NCBI GenBank assembly: GCA_039029915.1
Contig: JBCCFD010000010.1
Span: 1 to 41,507 of the forward strand
Length of the DNA stretch: 41,507 nt
Source of the DNA: QQUD01 sp039029915
Lineage (GTDB): Bacteria; Chloroflexota; Anaerolineae; Promineifilales; Promineifilaceae
Reading direction: 5' to 3'
Position numbers and translations under genes: made by a program
Shown here: piece by piece, positions 1 to 8,682 of the stretch
Layout: each line of letters opens with the position of its first letter
How positions within the stretch are numbered: position 1 is the first letter of the stretch
Notes under the pieces: generated by a model
Databases searched by the model: none
What the model was told of the DNA's origin: nothing
What the model saw: only the letters and a program-made list of their open reading frames with translations

Positions 1-141
1 AAGTAGGGCCACATTTTGCTCTCGCAGTAAAATGGGATTATCGTGGACGACCTTTGGCCAGGTGCGTACTTCGCTTAGGTCAACGCTGATTTCACTCGCT
101 GCCAAAAATTGGACCAGCTCCGAATCTAAGCGAACGCTTAT
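1..141 (-). pseudogene. Downstream remnant of the sensor gene (GAF-like segment, runs off the window)
   Basis: Read on the minus strand, bases 141 to 1 are open for 47 codons in exactly the frame of the gene ending at 175. Two TAA codons separate them (175-177 and 142-144), with ten sense codons between. The conceptual peptide (…LDSELVQFLAASE…, …LLREQNVALL at the edge) resembles the GAF or linker segment that follows the membrane domain in ComP/NreB-like sensor kinases. Both TAA codons could have come from CAA (Gln) by single C-to-T changes. The simplest reading is one gene interrupted by two nonsense codons, but the histidine kinase part lies outside the window and a 47-codon open stretch is weak statistical evidence alone. 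Confidence 0.5.
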
Positions 142-174
142 TTAATTGGGGTTTAGATAGTTCCGATAAAGTCC

Positions 175-1593
175 TTATCGATTATTTAACGTGTATAAGG
201 CAGTTCGCGTTTCAGGAACCCCTTGCTGAATATAATCCAGCAGTAAATCAGCCACATTGGAAAACTCAACGGCCGTTAATAGCTCTCGATTATAATTACG
301 CCGCAGTCCATCAAGCGTAATCGATCTCCTAAAAAACATCTGGTCCAACCCAGCCTGTAGTCGATACCGAAGCGGCTCAAACAAGAGGGCGACAAAAATG
401 ACAGCAGCAGAAATAAACCACGGGGATTCATTCAAAGTGCCAAATGAAGCATTGACACCTGAAGCAACTAAAGCGAATACGAGGACCAATACGGCCGTTA
501 ATATGGCATAGGCAACCCCTCGACGCACCGCTTTAATATCGAGTAAGCCATAACGAATAATCGTATAAGCAATAACAAAGGGATAGATGATAACCGGTGG
601 GATATAAAGGGAAGTCGATAGCCAAGATAAATCAATAGGGGTTGAACTGAGCACAAAAAAGACGATGATCGGCAAGAATGCAATCACACCGCTTGAGAAA
701 ATTAGCCGACCCTGCTGTTTAATGATTGGGGATGGCGAGGCAATACCTCGATACGCCATTGTGCCTAAACCAACCACTAAACCGACCGCATTCAATAAAT
801 ATGCATATCGCCAAGGCACCACATAAGCTCGGGGATCTGCATGATTCAGCCACAACAGCCCCCAGACGCCAATGCCTAAGCCAATAGCAAGCACCACCCA
901 ACGAATCCAAGGATATGTCTCCAGCCAGTGTGTCTCGTGCGGATAAATAATGGATAACCATAATAAAAATCCGCCTGACAATGGCAGTACAAATACCCAA
1001 AGGGTCAAAAATTGCTGTGTGGTTACAAGATCAAAAAGGGCGCCGATACTTATCGCCCCAACGGCCGTAAAAAGCGCAAAAACCTGCGGAGCCTCATCTC
1101 GAGGTCGCACCCAAAACGCCCAAACGCCGATTCCAAAAATGATGACGGCACAAAGATAAAACAGCCAAAATTGATTCCATAAATCACTCGCTGTTAGCTG
1201 ATCTAATGGGATAAGAACGGAAGCGTTAGACAACATCAACTCTTCGCTTTCTGTTGAAGCGTCGTCAAACTGCCACTCAAACGTTAAGCTGATGACCTCT
1301 TGCACATCATAAGATTGCAAACGCTGGTATAGCTCTTGGTTACTTTCAAGGGGTTCCCCATCCAAGGCCAAAACGCGATGAGGATATGTGATTTGGGGCT
1401 CAATCGTTTTGCCAAAGAAGTCTGGCTCGCCGGTTGCGCTAGCGATTAAATTTGGATCAATAAAAAAGCCAGGGAAAGGAATGGAAGCAAAGCGCAGGGC
1501 CACAAACGGAAGTGTCAGTAAAACAATTCCGCTAATACACAATATGCTTGCTACAACACCGATACGAACTCGGACGAACCTATTTTCCGTCAC
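175..1593 (-). CDS. Membrane input half of a ComP/NreB-like sensor kinase, apparently truncated
   Basis: The 472-residue product starts at GTG, preceded by an AAGGA Shine-Dalgarno five bases upstream. It has an N-terminal membrane helix, then an extracytoplasmic segment of about 100 residues with a PDZ-like stretch (VLALDGEPLES). A block of about eight hydrophobic helices follows (residues about 140-410), then a short cytoplasmic tail (RYRLQAGLDQMFFRR, YNRELLTAVEF). This is the layout of the sensor part of ComP/NreB-type histidine kinases. The protein stops just where a GAF domain should begin, so no kinase domain is present. In-frame coding sequence seems to resume after two TAA codons, so this is probably a broken gene; a natural truncated receptor is the alternative. 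Confidence 0.7.
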   Translation of the reverse strand: MTENRFVRVRIGVVASILCISGIVLLTLPFVALRFASIPFPGFFIDPNLIASATGEPDFFGKTIEPQITYPHRVLALDGEPLESNQELYQRLQSYDVQEVISLTFEWQFDDASTESEELMLSNASVLIPLDQLTASDLWNQFWLFYLCAVIIFGIGVWAFWVRPRDEAPQVFALFTAVGAISIGALFDLVTTQQFLTLWVFVLPLSGGFLLWLSIIYPHETHWLETYPWIRWVVLAIGLGIGVWGLLWLNHADPRAYVVPWRYAYLLNAVGLVVGLGTMAYRGIASPSPIIKQQGRLIFSSGVIAFLPIIVFFVLSSTPIDLSWLSTSLYIPPVIIYPFVIAYTIIRYGLLDIKAVRRGVAYAILTAVLVLVFALVASGVNASFGTLNESPWFISAAVIFVALLFEPLRYRLQAGLDQMFFRRSITLDGLRRNYNRELLTAVEFSNVADLLLDYIQQGVPETRTALYTLNNR

Positions 1594-1940
1594 GTAATCC
1601 TTACTTTTTGAAATTAATTATTTTTGGTAATGAATTTTGGAGATGAACGACGGCTGCCAACATACATAATTCCCGAATCTTTGATGCCGTTCACTCTATA
1701 CATCCGTGATGTCAGTGGCGGTTGTGACAATCACGTCGATATCAATCGTCTATTTTAATATTGTTTCTGAGGACAAATACCCTCGTTTCCTATGAACCCT
1801 GAATAATTCGTTTACTTTTTTTACTGAGTGAAGAACAAAAGTTATTGAAACAACCTCGCTGCACAATAATTTTTGCTTTCCTGAAAGTGAATCACATTGA
1901 CCACATCATTTTACAAATTCTTGCCGTGATTTACTCAAAA
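1594..1940. other. Gene-free stretch between the sensor and the first GT39-like gene
   Basis: These 347 AT-rich bases lie upstream of the sensor gene and downstream of the GT39-like gene, both on the minus strand. I see no open frame of note, no tRNA-like fold and no convincing hairpin with a T-run. The sensor's promoter must lie here, but I could not find a good -35/-10 pair. No ACGGCCGT copy is present. Confidence 0.5.
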
Positions 1941-4196
1941 TCAGTCCACTCGGAACAACGATAATAATAAGTGATTATTTATCCAGTGTCCATCCTCAGC
2001 AACAATATTTTGCGGGGCTTTAGTAAGGGAGTCAATTAACGCCACGTGAATACGATAATTTCCGGATGGGATGTCAGGGGGAAGCTGAATAGCATGCATT
2101 GTTTCAACAATTTGGCCTTCTTGCCACTGACTTGTGGGGGAAATATCGGGTGTGGTTTCAACGGCCGTTAACACATTCCCACTTTCATCTAACAGCCAGA
2201 GCTGGATTTGATAATCCGTGGGGGCATCCTGCAGCGCCTGCCACATGAGCGAAACATCAAACGTTTCACCCGCTTTGGCAAACCGACCCCCGTACTCATA
2301 TCCAACGAGACGAATCTCATTATTAAAGTTTTGGTCGAGCGGATTTACAAACTGGTCGGCTAAATTGGGCGTTTGCCAGGGGCGCAACGCTACCTGTCCT
2401 AGTTTAAATGAATCCCCTAGTCCCGTGCTGTCTTCTGCCACTATGCCCAGCCGATATGCTCCCGGCGCATAAAGGCCAATGCTCACCTCAGCTGCGCTCG
2501 GCGTATACGTCGTTTCGGGAATCCAAATTCGCACCGATTCAACAAAACGTTCCCCCGGCTGCCAATAGCGAGCTGGGGCATTGCCTAAGCCGGGATGGGT
2601 ATCTCGCTGCACAATCATGGCCCCCGTTTCAACATCCATCACGTGAATAAACATCAGGTAGTTGCCGGGCGGCTGTCCGGTTACTTCCCAATAGAGATCA
2701 ATATCAAGTGGCTGTCCAGCCTGAACGGCCGTTTGTTTAATCTCGTACCCTCTTAGATTGATCAAATTATCAAACTGGGCGTTGGTGGGGTTGGGAACAG
2801 TCGTATTTCCATCAAAGGGAGCGGGGCGAGCATATGCGGGTGCCAGATAGCCGAATATCGCTAGGGCAGACAGCCCAATCATGATGGCGTAATTCACACC
2901 CACAAACAGCCGCTGGGCTTCAATCTGAATAGAATTGACGAGTAAATCTCCCCAACACCACCAGCCATAAAAACAAAGAATGGAAAGTGATGATAAGGCT
3001 GGAAAGTAAAAGCGGCCCATCGCGCCCGCCGGACTGATCAGCAGGTAGTTAAACACTACTACAAAAAAGAGCGCCATGTTAAGCGCCAAAAGAAACAGCG
3101 GCGCTTCAAGCCGTTTGTCGTTTTCGTTACGCCGCACGATGGGCACAAACAGCCCTAAAAATCCGAGACCAATCAGCCAGCGTAAAAAGGTATAAATCCA
3201 AGCGGGTAAGGGGATTTGACCATACCCAAAGCGTCCCCACAGGCTGGTCCACGTTGGGGTGAGCTCAAAAATAGCCACTCCCCAGCTTTCAGACGGGTCA
3301 CGCACTCCCCAAAGCTCGGTTAGCCGCTGCACGCCAGTTGGCTCACCATATAACAGTTGATTGCGCACAAACCACCAGCCGCTTACGAGCAAAGTCATAG
3401 CTCCGGCAATGAGTGCCACCTCAAACCATAATCGCCACTGTTTTTGACGCCAAGCCACGACCGTTACGGCCGTTGCGATCACCCCAACAATGGCCAACAA
3501 ATTAAACTTACTCATCAAAGCGATGCCAAACAAGGCGCCTAAAATAACACCCCAGCGCCGAGACAAACCTTGCTCATCCTGCATCAGTTTGACACAGGCC
3601 AGCATGACGGCCGTGCCGGCCAGCGCCGCTATCACATCGTTATTGACTGCCCCTGCCATATAAATAAACATCGGATTAAAGGCAATGAATGAAGCAGAGC
3701 CTAGCGCCAAACACGGCCGTTTTGGCCACAACGCACACCCCACCAACCACGTTAAATAAACTGTCCCCACGCCCATTAGCACGTTCACCACGCGGGTGAG
3801 ATGCGCCGCTAGCGCCATGCCATACCAGGGGAACGCCTCTTCAGGCCCATGCAGGTAAAGATTTTTGTTGTCGTCGCTTACTTCCCACTGGCGATAGTTC
3901 CAAAATGGATTGATCTCCGGTTCGTAGCAAACGTCGAGCCCTGTGTTAACCCAAAAGGTGGCCGCTGCCGCCACGGTATAAAACAGCGGTGGATGGTGAC
4001 CCTGCGCGCTACAGCCAACCTCCCCCTGCACAGGCAGAGATTGCCGCTGAATAATGTGCTGCACAAATCGATAGTGCCGCAGTTCATCCGTGGCTTCATG
4101 AAGCGGATTAATAACGCTGGCTGAAAAACTTAAGCCAGCAAATAAAAAGAGGACGACCCAGATTAATTGTTTTGGGTCTTGAAACAAATTAGCCAT
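1941..4196 (-). CDS. GT39-like membrane glycosyltransferase with two C-terminal tail domains
   Basis: This is a GT-C fold protein of the PMT/ArnT-like GT39 group, which moves sugars from polyprenyl-phosphate donors on the outer face of the membrane. A first membrane helix is followed by the acidic loop motif HEATDELRHY (Asp-Glu near residues 37-38), then GHHPPLFY and about ten further hydrophobic helices to about residue 475. The last 275 residues or so are extracytoplasmic and hold two copies of a beta-rich domain, each opening with a variant of L-x-GYE. I chose the ATG at 4196 (751 residues): an upstream in-frame TTG at 4265 would translate intergenic repeat sequence, and an ATG at 4214 is also possible. 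Donor and acceptor are unknown. It is the last of three related genes. Confidence 0.8.
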   Translation of the reverse strand: MANLFQDPKQLIWVVLFLFAGLSFSASVINPLHEATDELRHYRFVQHIIQRQSLPVQGEVGCSAQGHHPPLFYTVAAAATFWVNTGLDVCYEPEINPFWNYRQWEVSDDNKNLYLHGPEEAFPWYGMALAAHLTRVVNVLMGVGTVYLTWLVGCALWPKRPCLALGSASFIAFNPMFIYMAGAVNNDVIAALAGTAVMLACVKLMQDEQGLSRRWGVILGALFGIALMSKFNLLAIVGVIATAVTVVAWRQKQWRLWFEVALIAGAMTLLVSGWWFVRNQLLYGEPTGVQRLTELWGVRDPSESWGVAIFELTPTWTSLWGRFGYGQIPLPAWIYTFLRWLIGLGFLGLFVPIVRRNENDKRLEAPLFLLALNMALFFVVVFNYLLISPAGAMGRFYFPALSSLSILCFYGWWCWGDLLVNSIQIEAQRLFVGVNYAIMIGLSALAIFGYLAPAYARPAPFDGNTTVPNPTNAQFDNLINLRGYEIKQTAVQAGQPLDIDLYWEVTGQPPGNYLMFIHVMDVETGAMIVQRDTHPGLGNAPARYWQPGERFVESVRIWIPETTYTPSAAEVSIGLYAPGAYRLGIVAEDSTGLGDSFKLGQVALRPWQTPNLADQFVNPLDQNFNNEIRLVGYEYGGRFAKAGETFDVSLMWQALQDAPTDYQIQLWLLDESGNVLTAVETTPDISPTSQWQEGQIVETMHAIQLPPDIPSGNYRIHVALIDSLTKAPQNIVAEDGHWINNHLLLSLFRVD

Positions 4197-4297
4197 AAAT
4201 TCGCGATTCGTCATTCGTGATCGTGGGTCGTGAGCGCGATCGAAAAAAATTGACCACGAATACAAGAGGCGATCACGAGCCCGATTAACTACGCCAC
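4197..4297. repeat. Degenerate short repeats between two GT39-like genes
   Basis: The spacer is built from variants of short words such as CGATTCGT, CGTGATCG and CACGAAT repeated out of phase. It resembles the degenerate short tandem repeats seen elsewhere in this window. An open frame extends through it from the downstream gene, which is why the longer start for that gene was not used. Confidence 0.5.
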
Positions 4298-6346
4298 TTA
4301 TTCAATCTCAATTCTCACGTGATCGGCTCCCGCATCCGTTAAAATTCTTGTACCTGTCATCGGATCATACATTCCAAAAATAATAAATTTAGGAGCCGCG
4401 TCTGCTGGTGGGGAAAGCCAATGCTGTTGCACAAAGGCATCACCCTCTTGCAATGTATAGGGATCAACCCATAGCCCATCATCACCAGATAGAAATATAT
4501 CATTTTCACCCAACAACTGCCCAAAGACAGCCAAACGCGGTCCCGCATATACACCGGGTGGTGGTGGATTACTTATTAAAGGATTAGGTGGTAAGGTTAA
4601 CGGCCGTTGCACTGTCCAGCCCAAATTCAGCTGATCTGTCGCCTCGTCCAGAAATGCCCCTGTGGCACAAAACCCATTTTCAAAGCAGAGCGGCTCAGCA
4701 AAAGCCTCCTGCTCGTAGTTTGTTTGTGAAAACGCATAATATCCTGCTCGAACATTATCAACTGACTCAAACGCCTCGCTATACGCAATGGGCACATCTG
4801 GAAAGCCACTAAAGCTAGCAGCTGGTGACAACAGCACGGCTCGCTGTGGATCATACCAGCGCGGCCGCGCCTCGTGTTCGAGATCAATGGACAGCGCCAA
4901 TTTATCCCAAGGGCCAGCCAGCAAGCCAGTCACCCCAAAATCAACCAGCTCGTTTTTATTGACATAATCAGCCACATCACGAATGTCGGCTCGGTACAAA
5001 AAGCGCACTAGTCCCCGCTCTGACCAATCTACAAAGTAATCAGGCCAATCCCGCACCGCCACAAAAGAGGTAAGCAAAATCAAGGGTATTAAGACAAGGC
5101 TAGAGGATGAAGCTAGAGCTAAAGGAAAACGCGACTCCGATCCCCGGTCACCAGTCACCAACCCCCAATCCCCAATCACCCGCCCAATAGGCACCGCCAA
5201 CAGGATAAACACCGCTGGCATCGCCAAGATAGTATGTCCTAAACTCGCTGGAGGGACGCTGATAAAGCCTGGAGAAATGCCAGCCATCCACCAGGCAAAC
5301 AGGAAAGCACTGTTGAAGGCTCGTTTTTCTTGCTGTAAGGTTAGGTTTTGTTTACGAATCCGCTGGATAAGGGGTTTAGCCGCTTCCCAGATGACGATCA
5401 AAACGCCCAGCCAGAAAATAACGGCCGTTACTCCCCGAAACACTGGCCGATGCGGAATGTTATAAAGCCACTCGTCATCTCCATCTGCATGGAACATCGA
5501 CAGCGTAACCACCACATGATGCCGGAGCGGTTCGTAATTACCAAGCTCAGCTTCAACGAGCGGGACAGCTAGCTCGGCCACCCGCGCCTCTGACTCAGGC
5601 TGGTTTTGCAAGACTTGGATTAACGGTATAGCAAGAACGGCCGTTATGCCAAACATTAGCAGGGCACCTTGCCAATTCTGCTTAAAACGAGGCCACATAA
5701 AAATGGCACCATATCCTAAAATCGCTAAAAAGATGAGCGGCACCCCGCGGGATGCAAAGTATGTGTACAGTCCTAACGCCACAAACAATCCCGCCACTGC
5801 ATAATAAACCGTCGGGATAAATCCCGACGCTATCTTTGCGCTTCTCTCTCTTTTCTCTTCTTTATCAGGATGGTTTCCGATGCTATGCCAAGCCTGCATA
5901 AAAAACATCACCGCCCCCAGCATCAAAGGAGGGGTTAAGACATGTCGCAAGCCAATACGGGAATACATCAGCGACCAAAAGCTCATTGCCAATGTGGCTG
6001 AGGCAATTAAACCAACTGAGGCACCACCAAACTGCTTGCCCACTTGATAAGTCAAGGCCACGGTCAGCACACCCAAGAAGACAGACAGCAGGCGAATGCC
6101 CATCGCGTTTGCCACAAACAGCCCAAGCATTCCGGCGTTGAGGGCGTGATAGAGGGCTTCATGACCCGAGGCATCTGCATAATAGACGGCGAAATCGCCA
6201 TCGAGTACCTTTTGGGAAATAACCAGCGAGTTGATTAGTTCATCATCCCGCCAGCCAGGCGGCATCTCCTGAATTTGCCATGTACGCACACTAAAGGCCA
6301 GAAGCAAAACCAAGATCATGATCCATTGGGCAGTCCGTCGGCTCAT
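4298..6346 (-). CDS. GT39-like membrane glycosyltransferase (second paralogue)
   Basis: The 682-residue protein has an N-terminal helix, the acidic motif PPGWRDDE (Asp-Asp-Glu at residues 34-36), about ten further membrane helices and a soluble tail of about 200 residues ending in one beta-rich domain. The motif and topology match GT39/PMT_2 enzymes. Its ATG overlaps the stop of the upstream paralogue (ATGA), and a full Shine-Dalgarno, GGAGGTGAT at 6350-6358, sits inside that gene's last codons, so translation is coupled. The loop near residues 395-410 reads IGDWGLVTGDRGS and is encoded by CCCCAAT-type repeats, which suggests a repeat insertion that kept the frame. The tail sugar-binding role is only a guess. 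Confidence 0.8.
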   Translation of the reverse strand: MSRRTAQWIMILVLLLAFSVRTWQIQEMPPGWRDDELINSLVISQKVLDGDFAVYYADASGHEALYHALNAGMLGLFVANAMGIRLLSVFLGVLTVALTYQVGKQFGGASVGLIASATLAMSFWSLMYSRIGLRHVLTPPLMLGAVMFFMQAWHSIGNHPDKEEKRERSAKIASGFIPTVYYAVAGLFVALGLYTYFASRGVPLIFLAILGYGAIFMWPRFKQNWQGALLMFGITAVLAIPLIQVLQNQPESEARVAELAVPLVEAELGNYEPLRHHVVVTLSMFHADGDDEWLYNIPHRPVFRGVTAVIFWLGVLIVIWEAAKPLIQRIRKQNLTLQQEKRAFNSAFLFAWWMAGISPGFISVPPASLGHTILAMPAVFILLAVPIGRVIGDWGLVTGDRGSESRFPLALASSSSLVLIPLILLTSFVAVRDWPDYFVDWSERGLVRFLYRADIRDVADYVNKNELVDFGVTGLLAGPWDKLALSIDLEHEARPRWYDPQRAVLLSPAASFSGFPDVPIAYSEAFESVDNVRAGYYAFSQTNYEQEAFAEPLCFENGFCATGAFLDEATDQLNLGWTVQRPLTLPPNPLISNPPPPGVYAGPRLAVFGQLLGENDIFLSGDDGLWVDPYTLQEGDAFVQQHWLSPPADAAPKFIIFGMYDPMTGTRILTDAGADHVRIEIE
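5138..5183. repeat. CCCCAAT-type repeat inside a coding sequence
   Basis: About 45 bases made of CCAGTCACC, AACCCCCAATCC and CCAATCACC words. On the minus strand they encode the GDWGLVTGDRG loop of the second GT39-like protein without breaking its frame. The paralogue at 6343-8430 carries a similar repeat at the matching place in its sequence. Confidence 0.7.
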
Positions 6347-8430
6347 GGGATCACCTCCACCTCTCCAATAACGTAGCTGTGCATTTGAGCATCATCCACA
6401 AATAAGATGAGGGGGACGATCGAGTCGCACGCGTTTTGACAGGTGTAGCCGCCGATAGACAACGGCCGTTTCCCGACCATTCTTTCTGTTATATCAATCT
6501 GATGCAGCTGAATTAAATAATCACCCACCTGCCAGCTTTCCGAAGGGGCATCCAGCCGATCGTGTTGACCCAACGGCACACCATCTTCACCCAATAAATG
6601 GGTAAAAAGCTGGGTAGAACTTGAAATCGGCGCTTGTATTTGCCACAGGGTAGCGACGTTTAGCTGGTTACCCACAGAATTTTCGGCCGACTGGATGTCA
6701 TAACCAAGCAGCTGCAAATTGTTGTTGAGTTGAATTGAGGCCTCCACGCCTTGAAAGTCAGTTTCCCAATCCTGTAGGAGTTTATCGATATTCAACTCAT
6801 AAAAATCAAGCGGCCGATCTAAATCTGTCTCTTGCAAAGGTAGGGTTTCATTCAAAACGGCCGTTTCCAAATAATCTTTCAATCCCTCATGAATTGGCGT
6901 AAATCCCGGCACGATTAGCGTGCTTTGGGCTGAATTTGGGATAATCAAGCCGCCCGAAGCGTTAAACCAACGCGGCTGCACGTCGCTGGTTAGGGTCATT
7001 TGAGCCAGAGCGGGGGTATGGTATTGACTCGGCGTAATGGTGGAAACGGTTACGGCCGTTTCAGCTAAATTTTGGTTAACATAATCCATTGCTATAAACA
7101 TCGTACTCTCATACTGCACCCGAACCTCAGGATGAGCACCCCACCGCTGGTAATCGCGGAAGGTGATGAAGGCGGTGAAGATAAAAAGGACAATGGCTAT
7201 GAGCTGCAAGCTGTACGCTATGCGCTGATCCCCAATCCTCAATCCCCAATCCCCGATCCCCATCAATCCAACGGCCACCAATAAATACAGCACCGGCTGA
7301 ACACCAATCGCTTGGGTCGTCGCCAACTCGGGTCCGGTAACGAGCACAGGCGCAAACCCAAGCCCGAGCCAGACAAGAACGATCCACGCCGCATAACCGC
7401 GCCAAACGGTTTGGGAATCTTTTTGGAAAAACGGCCGTATGGCCCACCAGCTCATCATCCCAAACCCAAGCAGCAAAAAGGGCGCAAACCAAATGGGCAA
7501 AAAGGGTTGCCCCGCAATGTTGTACCGCCAAGCGGTATCCCCTTCAATAAAGAAAAGGCGCAGGCTTGCCAGACTATGATCAATTAACGGTGCCAAATCA
7601 CCCTGCCTTGCAGTCGTTAAGGGTAAGATCAGCTCTTGAATGCGCACTTCGCTCTGTGGATTGGCTCGCAAATATGAAAACAGAGGTGCCGCTACAAACA
7701 GGGAAACGATAAGCGTGACGGCCGTTTCCTTCCAAATTAGCAGCAATTTTCTCCTATCTAGCAGCAACAAATAAACCAACCCGGCCGGTATTACGAACCA
7801 CATTGCCCGAGCAGGAATGTAGGTGTAGAAGGCAAGGCCGAGGAGGAGGCCGGAGAGGGTAGGTAATAGGTAATTGGGTGATTGGGTAACTGGGGATTGA
7901 GTGTGAGATGCTGAAGAGTGATGGCCGATTGCTAAATATTGTCCACGAATTATCGGAAAAATCGCGCAAAGATAGAGCCACAAGCCTCCTACAAAAAACG
8001 CACCAAGGGTAACTGAGCGCAACGCTTGACGGCCAGACATGACGCTCCAAAAGCCAACGGCAAACCCAGCGACAGTGAGTAGAGCTGTCGGCGTATCAAA
8101 GGCCCGTTTAACCCAAAGGTATAAAAAAACTAGGGTAAGAATGCTGAAAAATACGGCCGTTAATCGACCCGCCAGATAAGTTGGCCCTAAAACCTGCATC
8201 ACAATCGCAGTGGCATAATCATAGAGCGGCTCTCGACCATATCCCACCGTAAAGTAGACGCCTCGCTCCCCATTCACAATCGACCAGGCCGTAATGCCGT
8301 GATCAGCTTCATCATGCGTCAAACCAGGCGGAAGCTGGTCGATTTGCCACAGCCGCAGAAATACGGCCGTTAGCAAAATCAATCCAAGCCAAATTAGTTG
8401 TTGTCGCCGCGTTACGTCGCCTCTTCCCAT
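6343..8430 (-). CDS. GT39-like membrane glycosyltransferase (first paralogue of the run)
   Basis: With the ATG at 8430 the product has 695 residues: a first membrane helix, the acidic motif PPGLTHDEADHG (Asp-Glu at residues 40-41), about ten more helices and a soluble tail with one beta-rich domain opening LQLLGYD. It is clearly paralogous to the next gene, with which it overlaps by four bases. An in-frame TTG at 8505 would add 25 residues but has no better ribosome site, so it was not used. Two loops are made of in-frame short repeats: one with HTQSPVTQSP (7861-7909) and one with GIGDWGLRIGD (7226-7269). This is likely an extracytoplasmic glycosyltransferase of unknown donor. Confidence 0.8.
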   Translation of the reverse strand: MGRGDVTRRQQLIWLGLILLTAVFLRLWQIDQLPPGLTHDEADHGITAWSIVNGERGVYFTVGYGREPLYDYATAIVMQVLGPTYLAGRLTAVFFSILTLVFLYLWVKRAFDTPTALLTVAGFAVGFWSVMSGRQALRSVTLGAFFVGGLWLYLCAIFPIIRGQYLAIGHHSSASHTQSPVTQSPNYLLPTLSGLLLGLAFYTYIPARAMWFVIPAGLVYLLLLDRRKLLLIWKETAVTLIVSLFVAAPLFSYLRANPQSEVRIQELILPLTTARQGDLAPLIDHSLASLRLFFIEGDTAWRYNIAGQPFLPIWFAPFLLLGFGMMSWWAIRPFFQKDSQTVWRGYAAWIVLVWLGLGFAPVLVTGPELATTQAIGVQPVLYLLVAVGLMGIGDWGLRIGDQRIAYSLQLIAIVLFIFTAFITFRDYQRWGAHPEVRVQYESTMFIAMDYVNQNLAETAVTVSTITPSQYHTPALAQMTLTSDVQPRWFNASGGLIIPNSAQSTLIVPGFTPIHEGLKDYLETAVLNETLPLQETDLDRPLDFYELNIDKLLQDWETDFQGVEASIQLNNNLQLLGYDIQSAENSVGNQLNVATLWQIQAPISSSTQLFTHLLGEDGVPLGQHDRLDAPSESWQVGDYLIQLHQIDITERMVGKRPLSIGGYTCQNACDSIVPLILFVDDAQMHSYVIGEVEVIP
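7226..7269. repeat. CCCCAAT-type repeat inside a coding sequence
   Basis: The words GATCCCCAATCC, TCAATCCCCAATCC and CCGATCCCCATC follow each other here. They are read in frame as the loop GIGDWGLRIGD of the first GT39-like protein, just after a LVAVGL helix end. The sister gene has its repeat after an equivalent helix end (LLAVPIGR). Confidence 0.7.
7861..7909. repeat. GGTAATTGGGTGATTGGG-type repeat inside a coding sequence
   Basis: A second in-frame repeat tract in the same gene, made of variants of GGTAAT, TGATTGGGT and ACTGGGGATTG. On the minus strand it encodes the Ser/Gln/Pro-rich loop around HTQSPVTQSPN. The paralogue has a charged, unrelated insertion in the equivalent loop, so this loop seems to tolerate insertions. 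Confidence 0.6.
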
Positions 8431-8518
8431 ATTTATTGAGTGGCTATTGCAGAGGGTAGTGATAAGTAAAAAGTAAGAAGCATTCAGCGTTTGGGAGGTG
8501 ATCAAATCACAAGTCGAT

Positions 8519-8550
8519 CAATACACCAATACACCAATACACCAATATAC
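8519..8550. repeat. Four tandem copies of the 8-mer CAATACAC
   Basis: Three exact copies of CAATACAC and one CAATATAC sit head to tail, followed by looser AATCACTCAATT words to about 8575. They lie upstream of the GT39-like run and downstream of the site-2 protease gene. The units are too short and lack spacers, so this is a microsatellite-like tract, not CRISPR. Confidence 0.85.
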
Positions 8551-8682
8551 GAATCACTCAATTACTAACTAACTCACAAACAACTCTCCACAGCCTCAAA
8601 ATCCTCATCTTTCCAAAATCGAGGCATGATACGCCATCTTGAGAGACGCGACAACTACGAGCAAGCTACGTTATTGGTATGT

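Noticed and set aside
4197..4265. An upstream TTG start for the last GT39-like gene
   Set aside because: It would translate degenerate intergenic repeats; internal ATG codons at 4196 or 4214 lie just before the first membrane helix.
8519..8550. CRISPR-like array
   Set aside because: The units are eight bases, directly adjacent and without spacers; this is a microsatellite.
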